A DNA stretch of 64,000 nucleotides. Origin: Pseudoalteromonas ostreae. Its GTDB lineage: Bacteria > Pseudomonadota > Gammaproteobacteria > Enterobacterales > Alteromonadaceae. How positions within the stretch are numbered: position 1 is the first letter of the stretch; the number at the start of each line of letters is the position of its first letter. The notes beneath the pieces were generated by a model that did no database searches, was not told the origin of the DNA, and worked only from the letters and a program-made list of their open reading frames with translations. This document shows positions 43,736 to 53,621 of the stretch, piece by piece. Location of the stretch: contig NZ_JAGPYN010000015.1 in NCBI RefSeq assembly GCF_018069805.1, forward strand, positions 1 to 64,000, in the 5' to 3' direction. The position numbers and the translations under genes are program-made.

Positions 43736-45382
43736 ATGGTCGAACGTGAAACCATGGAATTTGATGTAGTAATCGTAGGTGCAGGCCCTGCAGGGCTTTC
43801 TACTGCGATAAAGTTAGCGCAACAAGCCCAACAAAAAAATAAAGAGTGCATGATCTGTGTTGTTGAAAAAGGCTCTGAAGTCGGCGCACATATTTTATCT
43901 GGGGCAGTATTTGAGACTACCGCACTCGATGAGTTACTCCCTAATTGGCAAGAATTAGGGGCTCCAGTCACAACCAAAGTGACGAATGATGAAGTTTATT
44001 GGTTTAATAATGACAGCAAAGCCACCGCTATCCCTCACTTTGCCGCACCTAAAACATTTCAAAACGACGGTAACTATATTGTGTCGATGGGAAATGTATG
44101 CCGCTGGCTAGCGGAGCAAGCAGAAAATCTAGGGGTTGAGGTTTTCCCCGGTTTTAGCGCGCACTCTCTCATTATTGAAGATGATACAGTAAAAGGCATT
44201 ATTACCGGCGATATGGGCCTTGATAGCAATGGCAATGAAAAAGATGGCTTTATGCCTGGCATGGAACTTCGTGCTAAATACACTGTATTTGCTGAAGGTT
44301 GTCGTGGCCATTTAGGCAAACAGCTGATCAATCAGTTTGCACTTGATCAAGATGCCTCACCGCAACATTATGGTTTAGGATTCAAAGAAATTTGGCAAAT
44401 CGATCCTGCTAAACACAAGCAAGGCACGGTAGTTCATGGCACCGGTTGGCCCTTAAGTGCAGATACTAACGGTGGTGCGTTTATGTACCACAGTGATAAT
44501 AATCAAGTTGTAGTTGGCTTAATTGTAGATTTAAATTACTCAAACCCATATTTAAGCCCGTTTGATGAATTTCAGCGTATGAAACACCACCCAATCTTTA
44601 AAGATGTATTAGCTGGTGGTGAACGTATTGCTTATGGCGCTCGTGCAATTGCTAAAGGTGGCTTGCACTCATTACCAAAAATGCACTTCCCAGGCGGTTT
44701 GTTGGTCGGCTGTGATGCTGGCACTTTGAATTTTGCCAAAATCAAAGGTAACCACACAGCGATGAAGTCAGGTATGATTGCCGCTGAGGTGATCTTTAGC
44801 GCGCTTACAAACGAGCAACAGCATACTGACTTAGTTGACTACAGCCAAGCATTTAAGCAAAGCTGGGCTTATAAAGAGCTATATCAATCACGTAATTTTG
44901 GCCCTGTGATGCACAAGTTAGGAAAATTTCTTGGTGGTGCCTATAACACCCTTAATCAAAATATTTTTGCAGGAGCATTACCTTTTACCTTCAAAGACAA
45001 TATCCCAGATCACGCAGCGCTAGTTGATAAAAATCAGGCCAGTGTCATTGATTACCCGAAACCTGATGGTCAACTCAGCTTTGATAAGTTATCTTCGGTG
45101 TTTTTATCAAATACCAATCACGAAGAATCTCAGCCGTGTCACTTAAAACTTAAAAACGCAGCAATTCCAATTGAGGTTAATTTAGTTAAGTTTGATGAGC
45201 CCGCTCAGCGCTACTGTCCAGCAGGCGTGTATGAAGTTCAAAAAGTTGAAGGTAAAGATAAATTTGTGATCAACTCACAAAACTGCGTGCATTGTAAAAC
45301 CTGCGATATTAAAGATCCAAGTCAAAATATTACTTGGCTGACACCTGAAGGCGCTGGTGGACCTAACTACCCGAATATGTAA
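43736..45382 (+). CDS. electron transfer flavoprotein-ubiquinone oxidoreductase
   Basis: A 548-residue membrane-associated FAD and 4Fe-4S enzyme moving electrons from ETF to ubiquinone. FDVVIVGAGPAGLSTAIKLA (about residues 8-27) is the FAD site. The C-terminal cluster ligands are CPAG, then CVHCKTCDIKDP (four cysteines in all). ATG 43736 has AAGAGG 5 nt before it and gives the family N-terminus; 17 extra residues from 43685 are unlikely. It is divergent from etfBA, sharing the LiuR-type sites. Confidence 0.95.
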   Translation: MVERETMEFDVVIVGAGPAGLSTAIKLAQQAQQKNKECMICVVEKGSEVGAHILSGAVFETTALDELLPNWQELGAPVTTKVTNDEVYWFNNDSKATAIPHFAAPKTFQNDGNYIVSMGNVCRWLAEQAENLGVEVFPGFSAHSLIIEDDTVKGIITGDMGLDSNGNEKDGFMPGMELRAKYTVFAEGCRGHLGKQLINQFALDQDASPQHYGLGFKEIWQIDPAKHKQGTVVHGTGWPLSADTNGGAFMYHSDNNQVVVGLIVDLNYSNPYLSPFDEFQRMKHHPIFKDVLAGGERIAYGARAIAKGGLHSLPKMHFPGGLLVGCDAGTLNFAKIKGNHTAMKSGMIAAEVIFSALTNEQQHTDLVDYSQAFKQSWAYKELYQSRNFGPVMHKLGKFLGGAYNTLNQNIFAGALPFTFKDNIPDHAALVDKNQASVIDYPKPDGQLSFDKLSSVFLSNTNHEESQPCHLKLKNAAIPIEVNLVKFDEPAQRYCPAGVYEVQKVEGKDKFVINSQNCVHCKTCDIKDPSQNITWLTPEGAGGPNYPNM

Positions 45383-45413
45383 TTACTTTTAATTTTAAAT
45401 AAATCCTAAATTG

Positions 45414-45436
45414 CAGGGGGCTTCGGCCCCTTTTTT
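45414..45436 (+). terminator. terminator with UUCG tetraloop
   Basis: GGGGC-TTCG-GCCCC followed by six T, 30 bp after the ETF-QO stop. Confidence 0.93.
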
Positions 45437-45467
45437 GCGCTATGCTCAATAATGTCGAGAAATTATA

Positions 45468-45950
45468 ATGAGTAAGTTTATGCCGTCGTCAAGTGTTATA
45501 TTTCGTTTTTTAGCAGAGCCCACCGATGTGAATTTTGGTGGCAAAGTCCATGGTGGCGTGGTCATGAAGTGGATTGACCAAGCAGGCTATGCGTGTGCCG
45601 CAGGTTGGAGTGGTCATTACTGCGTAACAGTATCCGTTGCGGGTGTTAAATTCCAGCGTCCTATCCTCGTTGGCCAAATTGTTGAGGTTGAAGCAAAAAT
45701 TGCTCATACCGGTAAAACCAGTATGCAAATTTTTATTCAAGTACGCTGTGGCGATCCAAAAACCGGTAACCTTGTTGAAACCAATCACTGTGTGATCAGC
45801 TTTATTGCCATGGATGAAACTGGCTACCCTGTCGCTGTACCTGTATACACAGCGCAAAGCGACGAAGACAAAAAAATCGAAAACTACGCAATTAAGATGA
45901 AAGAGATTGCCATAGAAACTGAAACTTTATTGCATAAATCAGAACCCTGA
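45468..45950 (+). CDS. acyl-CoA thioesterase (hotdog fold)
   Basis: A 160-residue single hotdog domain. FLAEPTDVNFGGKVHGGVVM, then KWIDQAGYACA (about residues 14-45) is the YciA/acyl-CoA hydrolase motif with the conserved Asn-x-x-Gly and Asp; VSVAGVKFQRPILVGQIVEV is the second motif. It differs from the paralogue at 31391 (only family-level similarity). It is placed after the ETF-QO terminator, so it has its own promoter. Confidence 0.87.
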   Translation: MSKFMPSSSVIFRFLAEPTDVNFGGKVHGGVVMKWIDQAGYACAAGWSGHYCVTVSVAGVKFQRPILVGQIVEVEAKIAHTGKTSMQIFIQVRCGDPKTGNLVETNHCVISFIAMDETGYPVAVPVYTAQSDEDKKIENYAIKMKEIAIETETLLHKSEP

Positions 45951-46170
45951 TCACCTAAATTATCTATCTGTAAAAACTACACCCTAGTCAGAAATTTTTT
46001 CTTCAGCCAAACTGAACGAGCGTTTAAATAGCGCTCACTGGTATACTTTACATGCTAAAAAAGACTTTAAGCGGCTGTTTTTAAATCAAATAAATCATGG
46101 CACGCACCATGCAATATTAAAAAAACCGATAGTTAAGGTTATATTTTTTATTTTGTAAAGGAGCTATTAA

Positions 46171-46743
46171 ATGATTAAATCAATTTCACTTTCTGCCATC
46201 TCATTAGCATTGTTAAGTTTTAATACTGCTGCTAGCGCAGAGACAACAAACCTGGATTACCCTCGCGTATATACAGGTATTGGTTACGGTCAATACTCAT
46301 TCCAATTTGAAGATTCTGAAAACGACATCAATTTTGACGACGACTCGCAGATGCTCAAAGGCTATGTTGGTTCACAATTTAATAAGTATTTGAGTTTAGA
46401 ACTGGCCTATCAGAACTTTGATGAAGTAAGTGATATAGATAGTTACGCTGAGGTAGATGGTATCTCCCTTGCTGCACGATTAGCAGCACCAATAACAGCA
46501 AGCTTTTCTGTTTACGCCAAAGGTGGTTGGTTAGAATGGGACGCCGAGGTAACCAGTGATATTCCAGCCCTTGGTGAAATATCAACCGATCAAAGTGGTG
46601 GCGATATATTCTACGGTGCAGGTATAGAGTATGCATTTACTAGTAATATGCAAATACGCTTTGAGTACGAGCGCTACGAATTAGAAGACGATATTGATCC
46701 AGATATGGACGTCGCATCAGTATCTGTACAATACATGTTTTAA
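46171..46743 (+). CDS. OmpA-like eight-stranded outer-membrane barrel
   Basis: A 190-residue protein with a signal peptide (1-22, ending TAASA) and an OmpA/OprF-type beta-barrel without the peptidoglycan-binding domain. The strands RVYTGIGYGQYSFQF, YVGSQFNKYLSLELAYQ, FYGAGIEYAFTSNMQIRFEY and the end VSVQYMF with terminal phenylalanine are the usual barrel signs. Loops are very acidic (EDSENDINFDDDSQ). GGAG precedes ATG. Function is not determinable; probably a small structural porin. Confidence 0.85.
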   Translation: MIKSISLSAISLALLSFNTAASAETTNLDYPRVYTGIGYGQYSFQFEDSENDINFDDDSQMLKGYVGSQFNKYLSLELAYQNFDEVSDIDSYAEVDGISLAARLAAPITASFSVYAKGGWLEWDAEVTSDIPALGEISTDQSGGDIFYGAGIEYAFTSNMQIRFEYERYELEDDIDPDMDVASVSVQYMF

Positions 46744-46778
46744 GTAATGCTGAACCTGTCCTGAGGTTATTTAGCATT

Positions 46779-46805
46779 AAAAGGCAGCTTCGAGCTGCCT
46801 TTTTT
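46779..46805 (+). terminator. terminator after the OmpA-like gene
   Basis: AAAAGGCAGCT/AGCTGCCTTTT stem, TCG loop, T run. Confidence 0.93.
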
Positions 46806-46851
46806 GTTGTTAGCGGTTAGAATATCGTATCTTTAACAGTAATTGAGTTTC

Positions 46852-47556
46852 ATGAGCGATTTTCAACTAACGGCTATTGGCCATATTCAATCTCCTTATA
46901 AACAAAAGTTCGCCATCCCTCGCCAACCGCGTTTAGTTCCACAAGCAAAAGCTAAGTTGGTATTTGCTGCTGATTTTAACCGTGAAGAATTTGTTCGTGG
47001 TTTAGATGAATTCAGCCATATTTGGTTATTGTTTCGCTTTCATGAAACGGCTGACAAAGGCTACTCAGCCATGGTTAGGCCACCGCGTTTAGGCGGTAAT
47101 GAGCGCAAAGGCGTATTTGCCACACGCGCGACCTTTAGACCCAATGCCATAGGCATGAGTGCCGTCAAGCTTGAAGGCATAGAGTATATAAATGGCCAGC
47201 TGTGTTTATTATTGTCAGGCATAGATTTACTTGATGGCACCCCGATTTTAGACATCAAACCCTATTTACCTTATTCAGATGCCATGGTTGATGCCACCGC
47301 AGGCTTTGCTGACACGCGCCCAGAAACGCAAATGACCGTTGAGTTTAGCCCGCAAGTGCAGGAGTTTATTGAACAGCAAACCAACTTCCCACAGTTGCAT
47401 GACTTTATTAGTAATGTACTTAAGCAAGATCCTCGCCCTGCCTATAAAAAGCAAAAAGAGGGTGCACAAAGTTATGGAATGACCTTGTATGATTTTAATA
47501 TCCGTTGGCAAGTCAACGACGAGCATAACTATGTCACTAGCATAGAAAAAAGTTAG
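46852..47556 (+). CDS. trmO: tRNA (t6A37) N6-methyltransferase
   Basis: A 234-residue TsaA/TrmO (YaeB) protein that methylates t6A37 of tRNA-Thr with S-adenosylmethionine. AIGHIQSPYKQKFAIPRQPR at the start, RPPRLGGNERKGVFATRATF, RPNAIGMSAVKL (about 80-115) and LDGTPILDIKPYLPYSD are the family signatures. The start is ATG 46852; a TTG three codons upstream would add only MSF. It lies 90 bp before proS, often its neighbour in gammaproteobacteria. Confidence 0.94.
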   Translation: MSDFQLTAIGHIQSPYKQKFAIPRQPRLVPQAKAKLVFAADFNREEFVRGLDEFSHIWLLFRFHETADKGYSAMVRPPRLGGNERKGVFATRATFRPNAIGMSAVKLEGIEYINGQLCLLLSGIDLLDGTPILDIKPYLPYSDAMVDATAGFADTRPETQMTVEFSPQVQEFIEQQTNFPQLHDFISNVLKQDPRPAYKKQKEGAQSYGMTLYDFNIRWQVNDEHNYVTSIEKS

Positions 47557-47646
47557 AAAAACACACTTAGCGCTTTAGTGTAAAAGCAACCGCTGCTAAA
47601 CTGAGTGCCCAATTGAAATAATAATTTTATAACTATCGGAATAAAC

Positions 47647-49371
47647 ATGCGTACCAGTCAATATATACTCGCAACACTTAAAGAAACGCCATCAGATGCT
47701 GAAATTGTATCGCATCAATTAATGTTAAGAGCGGGCATGATCCGTCGCGTCGCGTCGGGCCTATATACTTGGTTACCCTCTGGATTACGCGTGTTACGAA
47801 AAGTCGAAAACATTGTGCGTGAAGAAATGGACAAATCAGGTGCAATCGAAATGTTGATGCCTGTTATTCAACCTGCGGATCTATGGGAAGAGTCTGGCCG
47901 TTGGGAGCAGTTTGGCCCAGAACTTATGCGTTTTACTGACCGCCACAATCGTACTTTCGCGTTAGGACCAACCCATGAAGAAGTGATCACCGACTTTGTT
48001 CGTAAAGAAGTAAGTTCGTATAAACAATTACCGCTTACTTTGTATCAAGTACAAACAAAAGTGCGCGACGAACGTCGTCCTCGTTTTGGAGTTATGCGCG
48101 CACGTGAATTTACCATGAAAGATGCCTATTCATTTCATTTAAGTGAAGAATGTTTAGATGCAACTTATCAAGTAATGCACAAAGCATACTGTAATATATT
48201 CGATCGCTTAGGCCTTGATTACCGTCCTGTTCTTGCTGATACCGGCTCTATCGGTGGTAGCGTATCTCATGAATTTCATGTGTTAGCTGAATCAGGTGAA
48301 GATGCTATCGCCTTTAGTGATAAAAGTGACTACGCGGCAAACATCGAAAAAGCAGAAGCATTAGCACCTACCGAAGAGCGCCCTGCTGCTGCAAAAGAAT
48401 TAAAAGCATTCCCAACGCCTGATGCTAAAACCATCGACGAGCTTAAAAAGCATTATGGTGTTAAACCACATCGTGGCGTAAAAACTCTGATTGTATATGG
48501 CACGCCAGACGAAAACGGTCAGCGTGGCCTAGTTGCGTTAATTGTTCGTGGCGATCATGAACTAAACGAACTTAAAGCAGAAAAACATCCGTTAGTAGAT
48601 TCCCCACTGGAAATGGCAAACGAGGCTGACATCATTGCAGCCATTGGTGCTAAACCAGGTTCATTAGGCCCTGTTGGCTTAACCATGCCAATTTTAGTAG
48701 ACCGTACAGCAAACGTAATGGCTGATTTTGTAGCTGGTGCTAACAAAGATGATGAGCATTACAGCGGTATTAACTGGGATCGCGATGTAACTGAGTATGA
48801 AGTTGCTGATCTACGTAATATTGTCGAAGGTGATCCTAGTCCATGTGGCAATGGTACTTTACATATTAAACGCGGTATTGAAGTTGGCCATATCTTCCAG
48901 CTTGGTACTAAGTACTCTGAAGCATTGAAAGCGGGTGTATTAAACGAAAGCGGTAAAAACCAAATAATGACTATGGGCTGTTATGGTATCGGTGTATCGC
49001 GTATTGTTGCAGCAGCTATTGAGCAAAATAATGACCAATACGGTATTATTTGGCCACAGCCAATTGCCCCATTCGATTTAGCTATTGTGCCAATGAATAT
49101 GCATAAATCGCATCGTATACCGGATATTGCTAATAATCTTTACGACAGTTTAAAAGCCGCAGGCTTAGACGTGTTATTTGATGACCGTAAAGAGCGCCCA
49201 GGTGTGATGTTTAACGACATGGAATTACTCGGTGTACCTTTCACCTTAGTAATTGGTGAGCGCAATCTTGATGAAAACATGGTTGAGCTGAAAAATCGTC
49301 GTACCGGTGAAAAACTAATGATAGACATTAATACCGCTGTTGAAGCAATAAAAGCGGCTATGAACGCTTAA
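47647..49371 (+). CDS. proS: prolyl-tRNA synthetase
   Basis: A 574-residue class II synthetase of the bacterial type with the internal editing (INS) domain. Motif 1 lies near [20 protein letters not shown], motif 2 is [20 protein letters not shown] (about 138-157), the editing domain about 225-390, and motif 3 is [15 protein letters not shown] (about 440-454). The C-terminal anticodon-binding domain follows. Length equals E. coli ProS (572). A terminator follows. Confidence 0.97.
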   Translation: MRTSQYILATLKETPSDAEIVSHQLMLRAGMIRRVASGLYTWLPSGLRVLRKVENIVREEMDKSGAIEMLMPVIQPADLWEESGRWEQFGPELMRFTDRHNRTFALGPTHEEVITDFVRKEVSSYKQLPLTLYQVQTKVRDERRPRFGVMRAREFTMKDAYSFHLSEECLDATYQVMHKAYCNIFDRLGLDYRPVLADTGSIGGSVSHEFHVLAESGEDAIAFSDKSDYAANIEKAEALAPTEERPAAAKELKAFPTPDAKTIDELKKHYGVKPHRGVKTLIVYGTPDENGQRGLVALIVRGDHELNELKAEKHPLVDSPLEMANEADIIAAIGAKPGSLGPVGLTMPILVDRTANVMADFVAGANKDDEHYSGINWDRDVTEYEVADLRNIVEGDPSPCGNGTLHIKRGIEVGHIFQLGTKYSEALKAGVLNESGKNQIMTMGCYGIGVSRIVAAAIEQNNDQYGIIWPQPIAPFDLAIVPMNMHKSHRIPDIANNLYDSLKAAGLDVLFDDRKERPGVMFNDMELLGVPFTLVIGERNLDENMVELKNRRTGEKLMIDINTAVEAIKAAMNA

Positions 49372-49391
49372 TCATCACCACCCTCTGAAAC

Positions 49392-49416
49392 AAAAAACCG
49401 CGTAATGCGGTTTTTT
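49392..49416 (+). terminator. terminator after proS
   Basis: AAAAAACCGC/GCGGTTTTTT around GTAAT. Confidence 0.93.
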
Positions 49417-49520
49417 GTTTTTTCACGATTATTAATTGTCATAGAAGTTTCGTCAAACAGTCTTATAAACGTCATTCATGTTGCTTAACTTTATTGTTAT
49501 TACACCGTGAGTGATCTCCT

Positions 49521-50363
49521 ATGCACAACATCGAAAAAAGTGATAAAAAATACTATCCAGCCGTCTGGATCTCCGATGTACATTTAGGTTATAAAGATTG
49601 TCGAGCAGATTACTTACTCGACTTTTTAAATAGTATTGAGTGCGATACCCTTTATTTAGTGGGTGACATCGTCGATTTATGGTCAATGAAGCGAAATTTT
49701 TATTGGCATTCTAGTCACTATCAAGTATTAACTTGTATTCAAAACAAAGCCGCTCAAGGTACACGGGTGATTTATATTCCCGGCAATCACGACGAAACAT
49801 TCAGGCAGTACGTCAATAACAGCCTATTTGGTATTGAAGTCCACCAGCAATATATTCACACCACTAAAGCCAACAAACGATTTTTGCTGGTTCACGGTGA
49901 TGATTTTGACTCAGCAACTCGGTATAACAAACTGATCAGTATTGCCGGTGATGCAGGTTATGACTTTTTACTATTTTTAAATCGCTGGACTAATCGTATT
50001 CGACGCTTATACGGTGGTAACTATTGGTCACTCGCTGCTTGGATCAAAGCCCGCGTTCATAAAGCGCGTGAAGCAATAGAGGCATTTGAAAACGCGGCTA
50101 TTCATGAGGCTAAAAAGCAAGGCGTAGACGGTATTATTTGCGGTCATATTCATCACCCGCAGATCAAAGTTGTTGATGGTATTGTTTACTGTAATGATGG
50201 AGACTGGATAGAAAGCTGTACTGCGGTAGTAGAGCAAGAAAATGGCCGTATCGAATTGCTACACTGGTCTGATACTCAAATAGTGATTAATTCGACTGAT
50301 ATTAGCAAACTAAATTCTAATATAAGTGAACCAAACACTAAACCAGAAAAATCAGTAGCTTAG
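49521..50363 (+). CDS. UDP-2,3-diacylglucosamine diphosphatase-like metallophosphoesterase
   Basis: A 280-residue calcineurin-type phosphoesterase of the LpxH-related group. Metal motifs in order: WISDVHLG, LVGDIVDLW, IPGNHDE, LVHGDDFD and GHIHHP. It is larger than E. coli LpxH (240) and has extra helical text (LFLNRWTNRIRRLYGGNYWS) that may contact the membrane; such LpxH paralogues are common in Alteromonadales. Whether it acts in lipid A synthesis or on other diphosphate lipids cannot be told. Convergent with the hybrid kinase. Confidence 0.85.
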   Translation: MHNIEKSDKKYYPAVWISDVHLGYKDCRADYLLDFLNSIECDTLYLVGDIVDLWSMKRNFYWHSSHYQVLTCIQNKAAQGTRVIYIPGNHDETFRQYVNNSLFGIEVHQQYIHTTKANKRFLLVHGDDFDSATRYNKLISIAGDAGYDFLLFLNRWTNRIRRLYGGNYWSLAAWIKARVHKAREAIEAFENAAIHEAKKQGVDGIICGHIHHPQIKVVDGIVYCNDGDWIESCTAVVEQENGRIELLHWSDTQIVINSTDISKLNSNISEPNTKPEKSVA

Positions 50364-50380
50364 AATTTAAACTGTATGGT

Positions 50381-53300
50381 TTATTTTAACCACATAGCTA
50401 GTTTATCTTTCAAAACTTTTGGCTTAATGGGTTTGGTAATATAATCATTCATACCAGCTGTAATACAACGCTCTCTATCACCCGCCATAGCACTGGCAGT
50501 CATAGCGATAATAGGCACTTTCGCATAGTCAGCGCCAGCTTTGTTGCTGCGAATTGCGAAGGTCGTGTCATAGCCATTGAGGTTTGGCATTTGGCAATCC
50601 ATTAAAATCAGATCAAATAAAGGGGCTTGATTTGTGTTTAATATTTCCAGTGCATCAAGGCCATCACCGGCACATACAATAGTGATACCAGTATTTTTTA
50701 ATATTGCTTTGGCGACTTCAAGGTTGATCATATTATCATCAACCAATAACAGCTTAAAATTTGAGAAATCGTATTCAACATATTCTGTATGCTCACTACC
50801 TTGGCTTGCAACCAGAAAACTATTATTAACCCCAAACAAACTTGCTAACTTATAGCTAAATTGATCTTGGGTAAGCGGCTTATTTAGCACATGGCAATTT
50901 TCAGGCACCTGCTCTTTAGCTTTTTTACTAAGTAGTAAATCCCGCAAGATTAATACATATTTTTTATTCTGCTTATTACATAAACTAATTAATGTTTGTA
51001 AATATGGGTGATCATTATCAATAACCAATAAATCAACTTTTAACTCTTGGTACTGTGCTTGGTAATCAAATCGTTGAATATTATTAGCTGCTACTTGGCA
51101 GTTTTTAATCAATAAATTAGTGATATTGTTATATACACTGTCGCTATCTATCAGCATGCCTACCTGAATATCTTTTGCCAACTCAACGCTAGTATTAAGC
51201 TTTTTCTCAGCTGCAATATGTAATTGCACTTGCGCTGTAAAACAGCTCCCTTTGCCTTTTTCACTGGTGACGCTAATATCCCCCCCCATTAATTGCGCCA
51301 ACTTACGACAAATTGATAAACCAAGCCCAGTACCACCAAAATGGCGTGTGGTACTGGTGTCCTCTTGGGTAAAGGCCTCAAACAGCTTACCGATATTTTT
51401 TTCAGCAATGCCAATGCCTGAATCTTCAATCACAAAACTCATTAATAACATATCTTCAGTAAGATACTGACATCCGAGAGTTAAACTGACTTCACCTTGA
51501 TGAGTAAATTTAAATGCATTATTAAGTAAGTTTATTAATATTTGTTTTAATCGGTGGCTATCCCCAACTAACATACGATCTATCACTTTATCGGTATACA
51601 AAAAAACTTCTAAGCCTTTACGTTGAGCTTGTAGTGCCATAGAGGTGATCATATCACTGCATACAGTAATCACATCAAAACTGTGGTTATCAATATCAAG
51701 TTTACCTGCTTCGATTTTTGAAAAATCCAAGATGTCATTAATTAATGTCATTAATGAGTTAGCGCTACTATTGGCCAGCTCTAAATATTGTTGTTGCTGC
51801 TGCGTTAGCGTGTCTTCTTTGAGCATTTCCAGCATCCCTAATACACCATTCATAGGCGTACGTATTTCATGGGAAATATTAGCAATAAAATCACTTTTCG
51901 CTTTACTGGCTGCCAACGCTTCTTCAATCGCACTTTCAAGTTCAGTTGTACGTTGGCGCACTTTTTGTTCTAACGTACTATTGAGTTTTTCAAGCTCTAC
52001 TTGAGTCTGTTTAAGGGAATTGATGTTTCGTAAAATCGCTGCAACTTGGTAGCGCTGGGTAAAAATATCAAACACGCTAGTAAGTGTAATTGAGTAAAAG
52101 TGTTGTTGATCCTGCGGATCAATATACACGCCTTCAAATGATGGTTTTGACCCCTGTACTATTGTTTCATCAATACATGACTTATCAATTTCAGCAAGCG
52201 TAAATAGTTGCATAAACTGGGTGTGATCAATAATGATATCAAAACACTGTAACGCTGTTTTATTAGCATTACTGATAAGGCCATTTTCTTGTACTGTTAA
52301 AATTGCATCGAGGGAGTTTTCAATAATCTTGTTATTACGCTCCTTCAAAGAGTGAAGCTCTAATTTGCGATTTATATACCCTTGGTATAACCACACTAAT
52401 AACCACAAAACAGTGAAAAGTGAAATAATTATCAGCAGAAAGTGCTCACGACGCATAGCAACGTCTTTTAACAGAATACCGGTATTAATTGACACGGCAA
52501 GTTCTAGGGGTAGCATGCTAATATTATTTTCAAAGCTAATACGTTGTTTTAAATAATAATGACTTGGTAAATCATGAAAAGGTAAAGTTGTTTGACTGCT
52601 CATATTTTGGCTTTGGCTAAATACACTTGACCACGTAATGTCTTGACCAAACTCAAAACCAAACCGCAGTTTAGGATCTGGGTGAAATAAAAACTGCTGC
52701 TGATCATTTAACAAATAAACATCAACCCCTGTTGATGAACTATAAGTCACACTATTAAATAGCTCATCGGCAAAGTAATTTGTTACTAATACAGCAAACA
52801 CTGCTCCTTGTTTATTAAAAACCGGTTTCGCAACTCGGTAGGTACTCACGTAAGGGGTCTGAATTTGGCCATGCTCTCGATTATAGTTAATCGGTGATAT
52901 ATAGACAGATTCACTATCTAACATGCTAGCATTAAGCATGTAATCCCGCTGCCCTTTTTGTTGTAATAAGTCTCCCTCTAGGCGAACCACTGCATCATTG
53001 ATCCTATCAACACGGACAATTTCTTGACCATTATCAGCAAGGGTAATATATCTAGCTTGTAATAAATGCTGGTCAGTGTGCATAAAGCCACTAAATATTT
53101 CAGCTAAACGCGTTTGCCATATTGCGATGGGAGTATTTAAGAGTGGATCAATAAGGTTATTTGCGGCAGCTCGGCTGATACCGCTGATAGGCGGCGTGGC
53201 ATTTAAAAAGTTGATTGACGAGACTCTGTGTTTTAAATGTCCTTTTAATATTTGTGCTTTTGTATCAAGTTCTTGCTGTAATGTAGTATGAGCGATCTGG

Positions 53301-53431
53301 TAAATGTCTTTGCGTACATTCAGCTCAAATATATATAACGCAGGAATTGCGAGAACGAAAAAAAACAACAATGCTAATAAGGAGATTTTATTGCTGCGAA
53401 ATAAATTAAAAAATGTCAGGGAGTAGCGCAT
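50381..53431 (-). CDS. hybrid sensor histidine kinase with CACHE, PAS and receiver domains
   Basis: A 1016-residue inner-membrane kinase. Membrane helices at about 15-37 and 330-350 bracket a periplasmic dCACHE-like sensor. A PAS domain (about 368-480, NNKIIENSLDAILTVQENGL) and a coiled coil (485-510) lead to HisKA with phospho-acceptor His521 in NISHEIRTPMNGVLG. HATPase motifs are VIEDSGIGIAEKN and GGTGLGLSICRKL. A degenerate receiver (about 755-865) precedes a true receiver with Asp945 (LILMDCQMPN). There is no Hpt domain, so a separate one must relay. Orphan gene; signal unknown. Confidence 0.9.
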   Translation of the reverse strand: MRYSLTFFNLFRSNKISLLALLFFFVLAIPALYIFELNVRKDIYQIAHTTLQQELDTKAQILKGHLKHRVSSINFLNATPPISGISRAAANNLIDPLLNTPIAIWQTRLAEIFSGFMHTDQHLLQARYITLADNGQEIVRVDRINDAVVRLEGDLLQQKGQRDYMLNASMLDSESVYISPINYNREHGQIQTPYVSTYRVAKPVFNKQGAVFAVLVTNYFADELFNSVTYSSSTGVDVYLLNDQQQFLFHPDPKLRFGFEFGQDITWSSVFSQSQNMSSQTTLPFHDLPSHYYLKQRISFENNISMLPLELAVSINTGILLKDVAMRREHFLLIIISLFTVLWLLVWLYQGYINRKLELHSLKERNNKIIENSLDAILTVQENGLISNANKTALQCFDIIIDHTQFMQLFTLAEIDKSCIDETIVQGSKPSFEGVYIDPQDQQHFYSITLTSVFDIFTQRYQVAAILRNINSLKQTQVELEKLNSTLEQKVRQRTTELESAIEEALAASKAKSDFIANISHEIRTPMNGVLGMLEMLKEDTLTQQQQQYLELANSSANSLMTLINDILDFSKIEAGKLDIDNHSFDVITVCSDMITSMALQAQRKGLEVFLYTDKVIDRMLVGDSHRLKQILINLLNNAFKFTHQGEVSLTLGCQYLTEDMLLMSFVIEDSGIGIAEKNIGKLFEAFTQEDTSTTRHFGGTGLGLSICRKLAQLMGGDISVTSEKGKGSCFTAQVQLHIAAEKKLNTSVELAKDIQVGMLIDSDSVYNNITNLLIKNCQVAANNIQRFDYQAQYQELKVDLLVIDNDHPYLQTLISLCNKQNKKYVLILRDLLLSKKAKEQVPENCHVLNKPLTQDQFSYKLASLFGVNNSFLVASQGSEHTEYVEYDFSNFKLLLVDDNMINLEVAKAILKNTGITIVCAGDGLDALEILNTNQAPLFDLILMDCQMPNLNGYDTTFAIRSNKAGADYAKVPIIAMTASAMAGDRERCITAGMNDYITKPIKPKVLKDKLAMWLK

Positions 53432-53544
53432 CTAAATTGCCAATTTTCTTTCAAATACAAACTACATTATAGAGCAATTAAAAGGTTACCCCTGAGCTTT
53501 TTATAGTGTCTTCATTTTAATAAGGAAACTATAAGTGTGTAATA

Positions 53545-53572
53545 AAAAATGACGAGCTAGCCCGTCATTTTT
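53545..53572. terminator. terminator downstream of natAB
   Basis: AAAAATGACG/CGTCATTTTT around AGCTAGCC; U-rich on both strands and facing the natB end. Confidence 0.88.
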
Positions 53573-53621
53573 ATACTAAACTGAGGACAAACAACAACGC
53601 TCAGCCTACTCTTAAAATTTG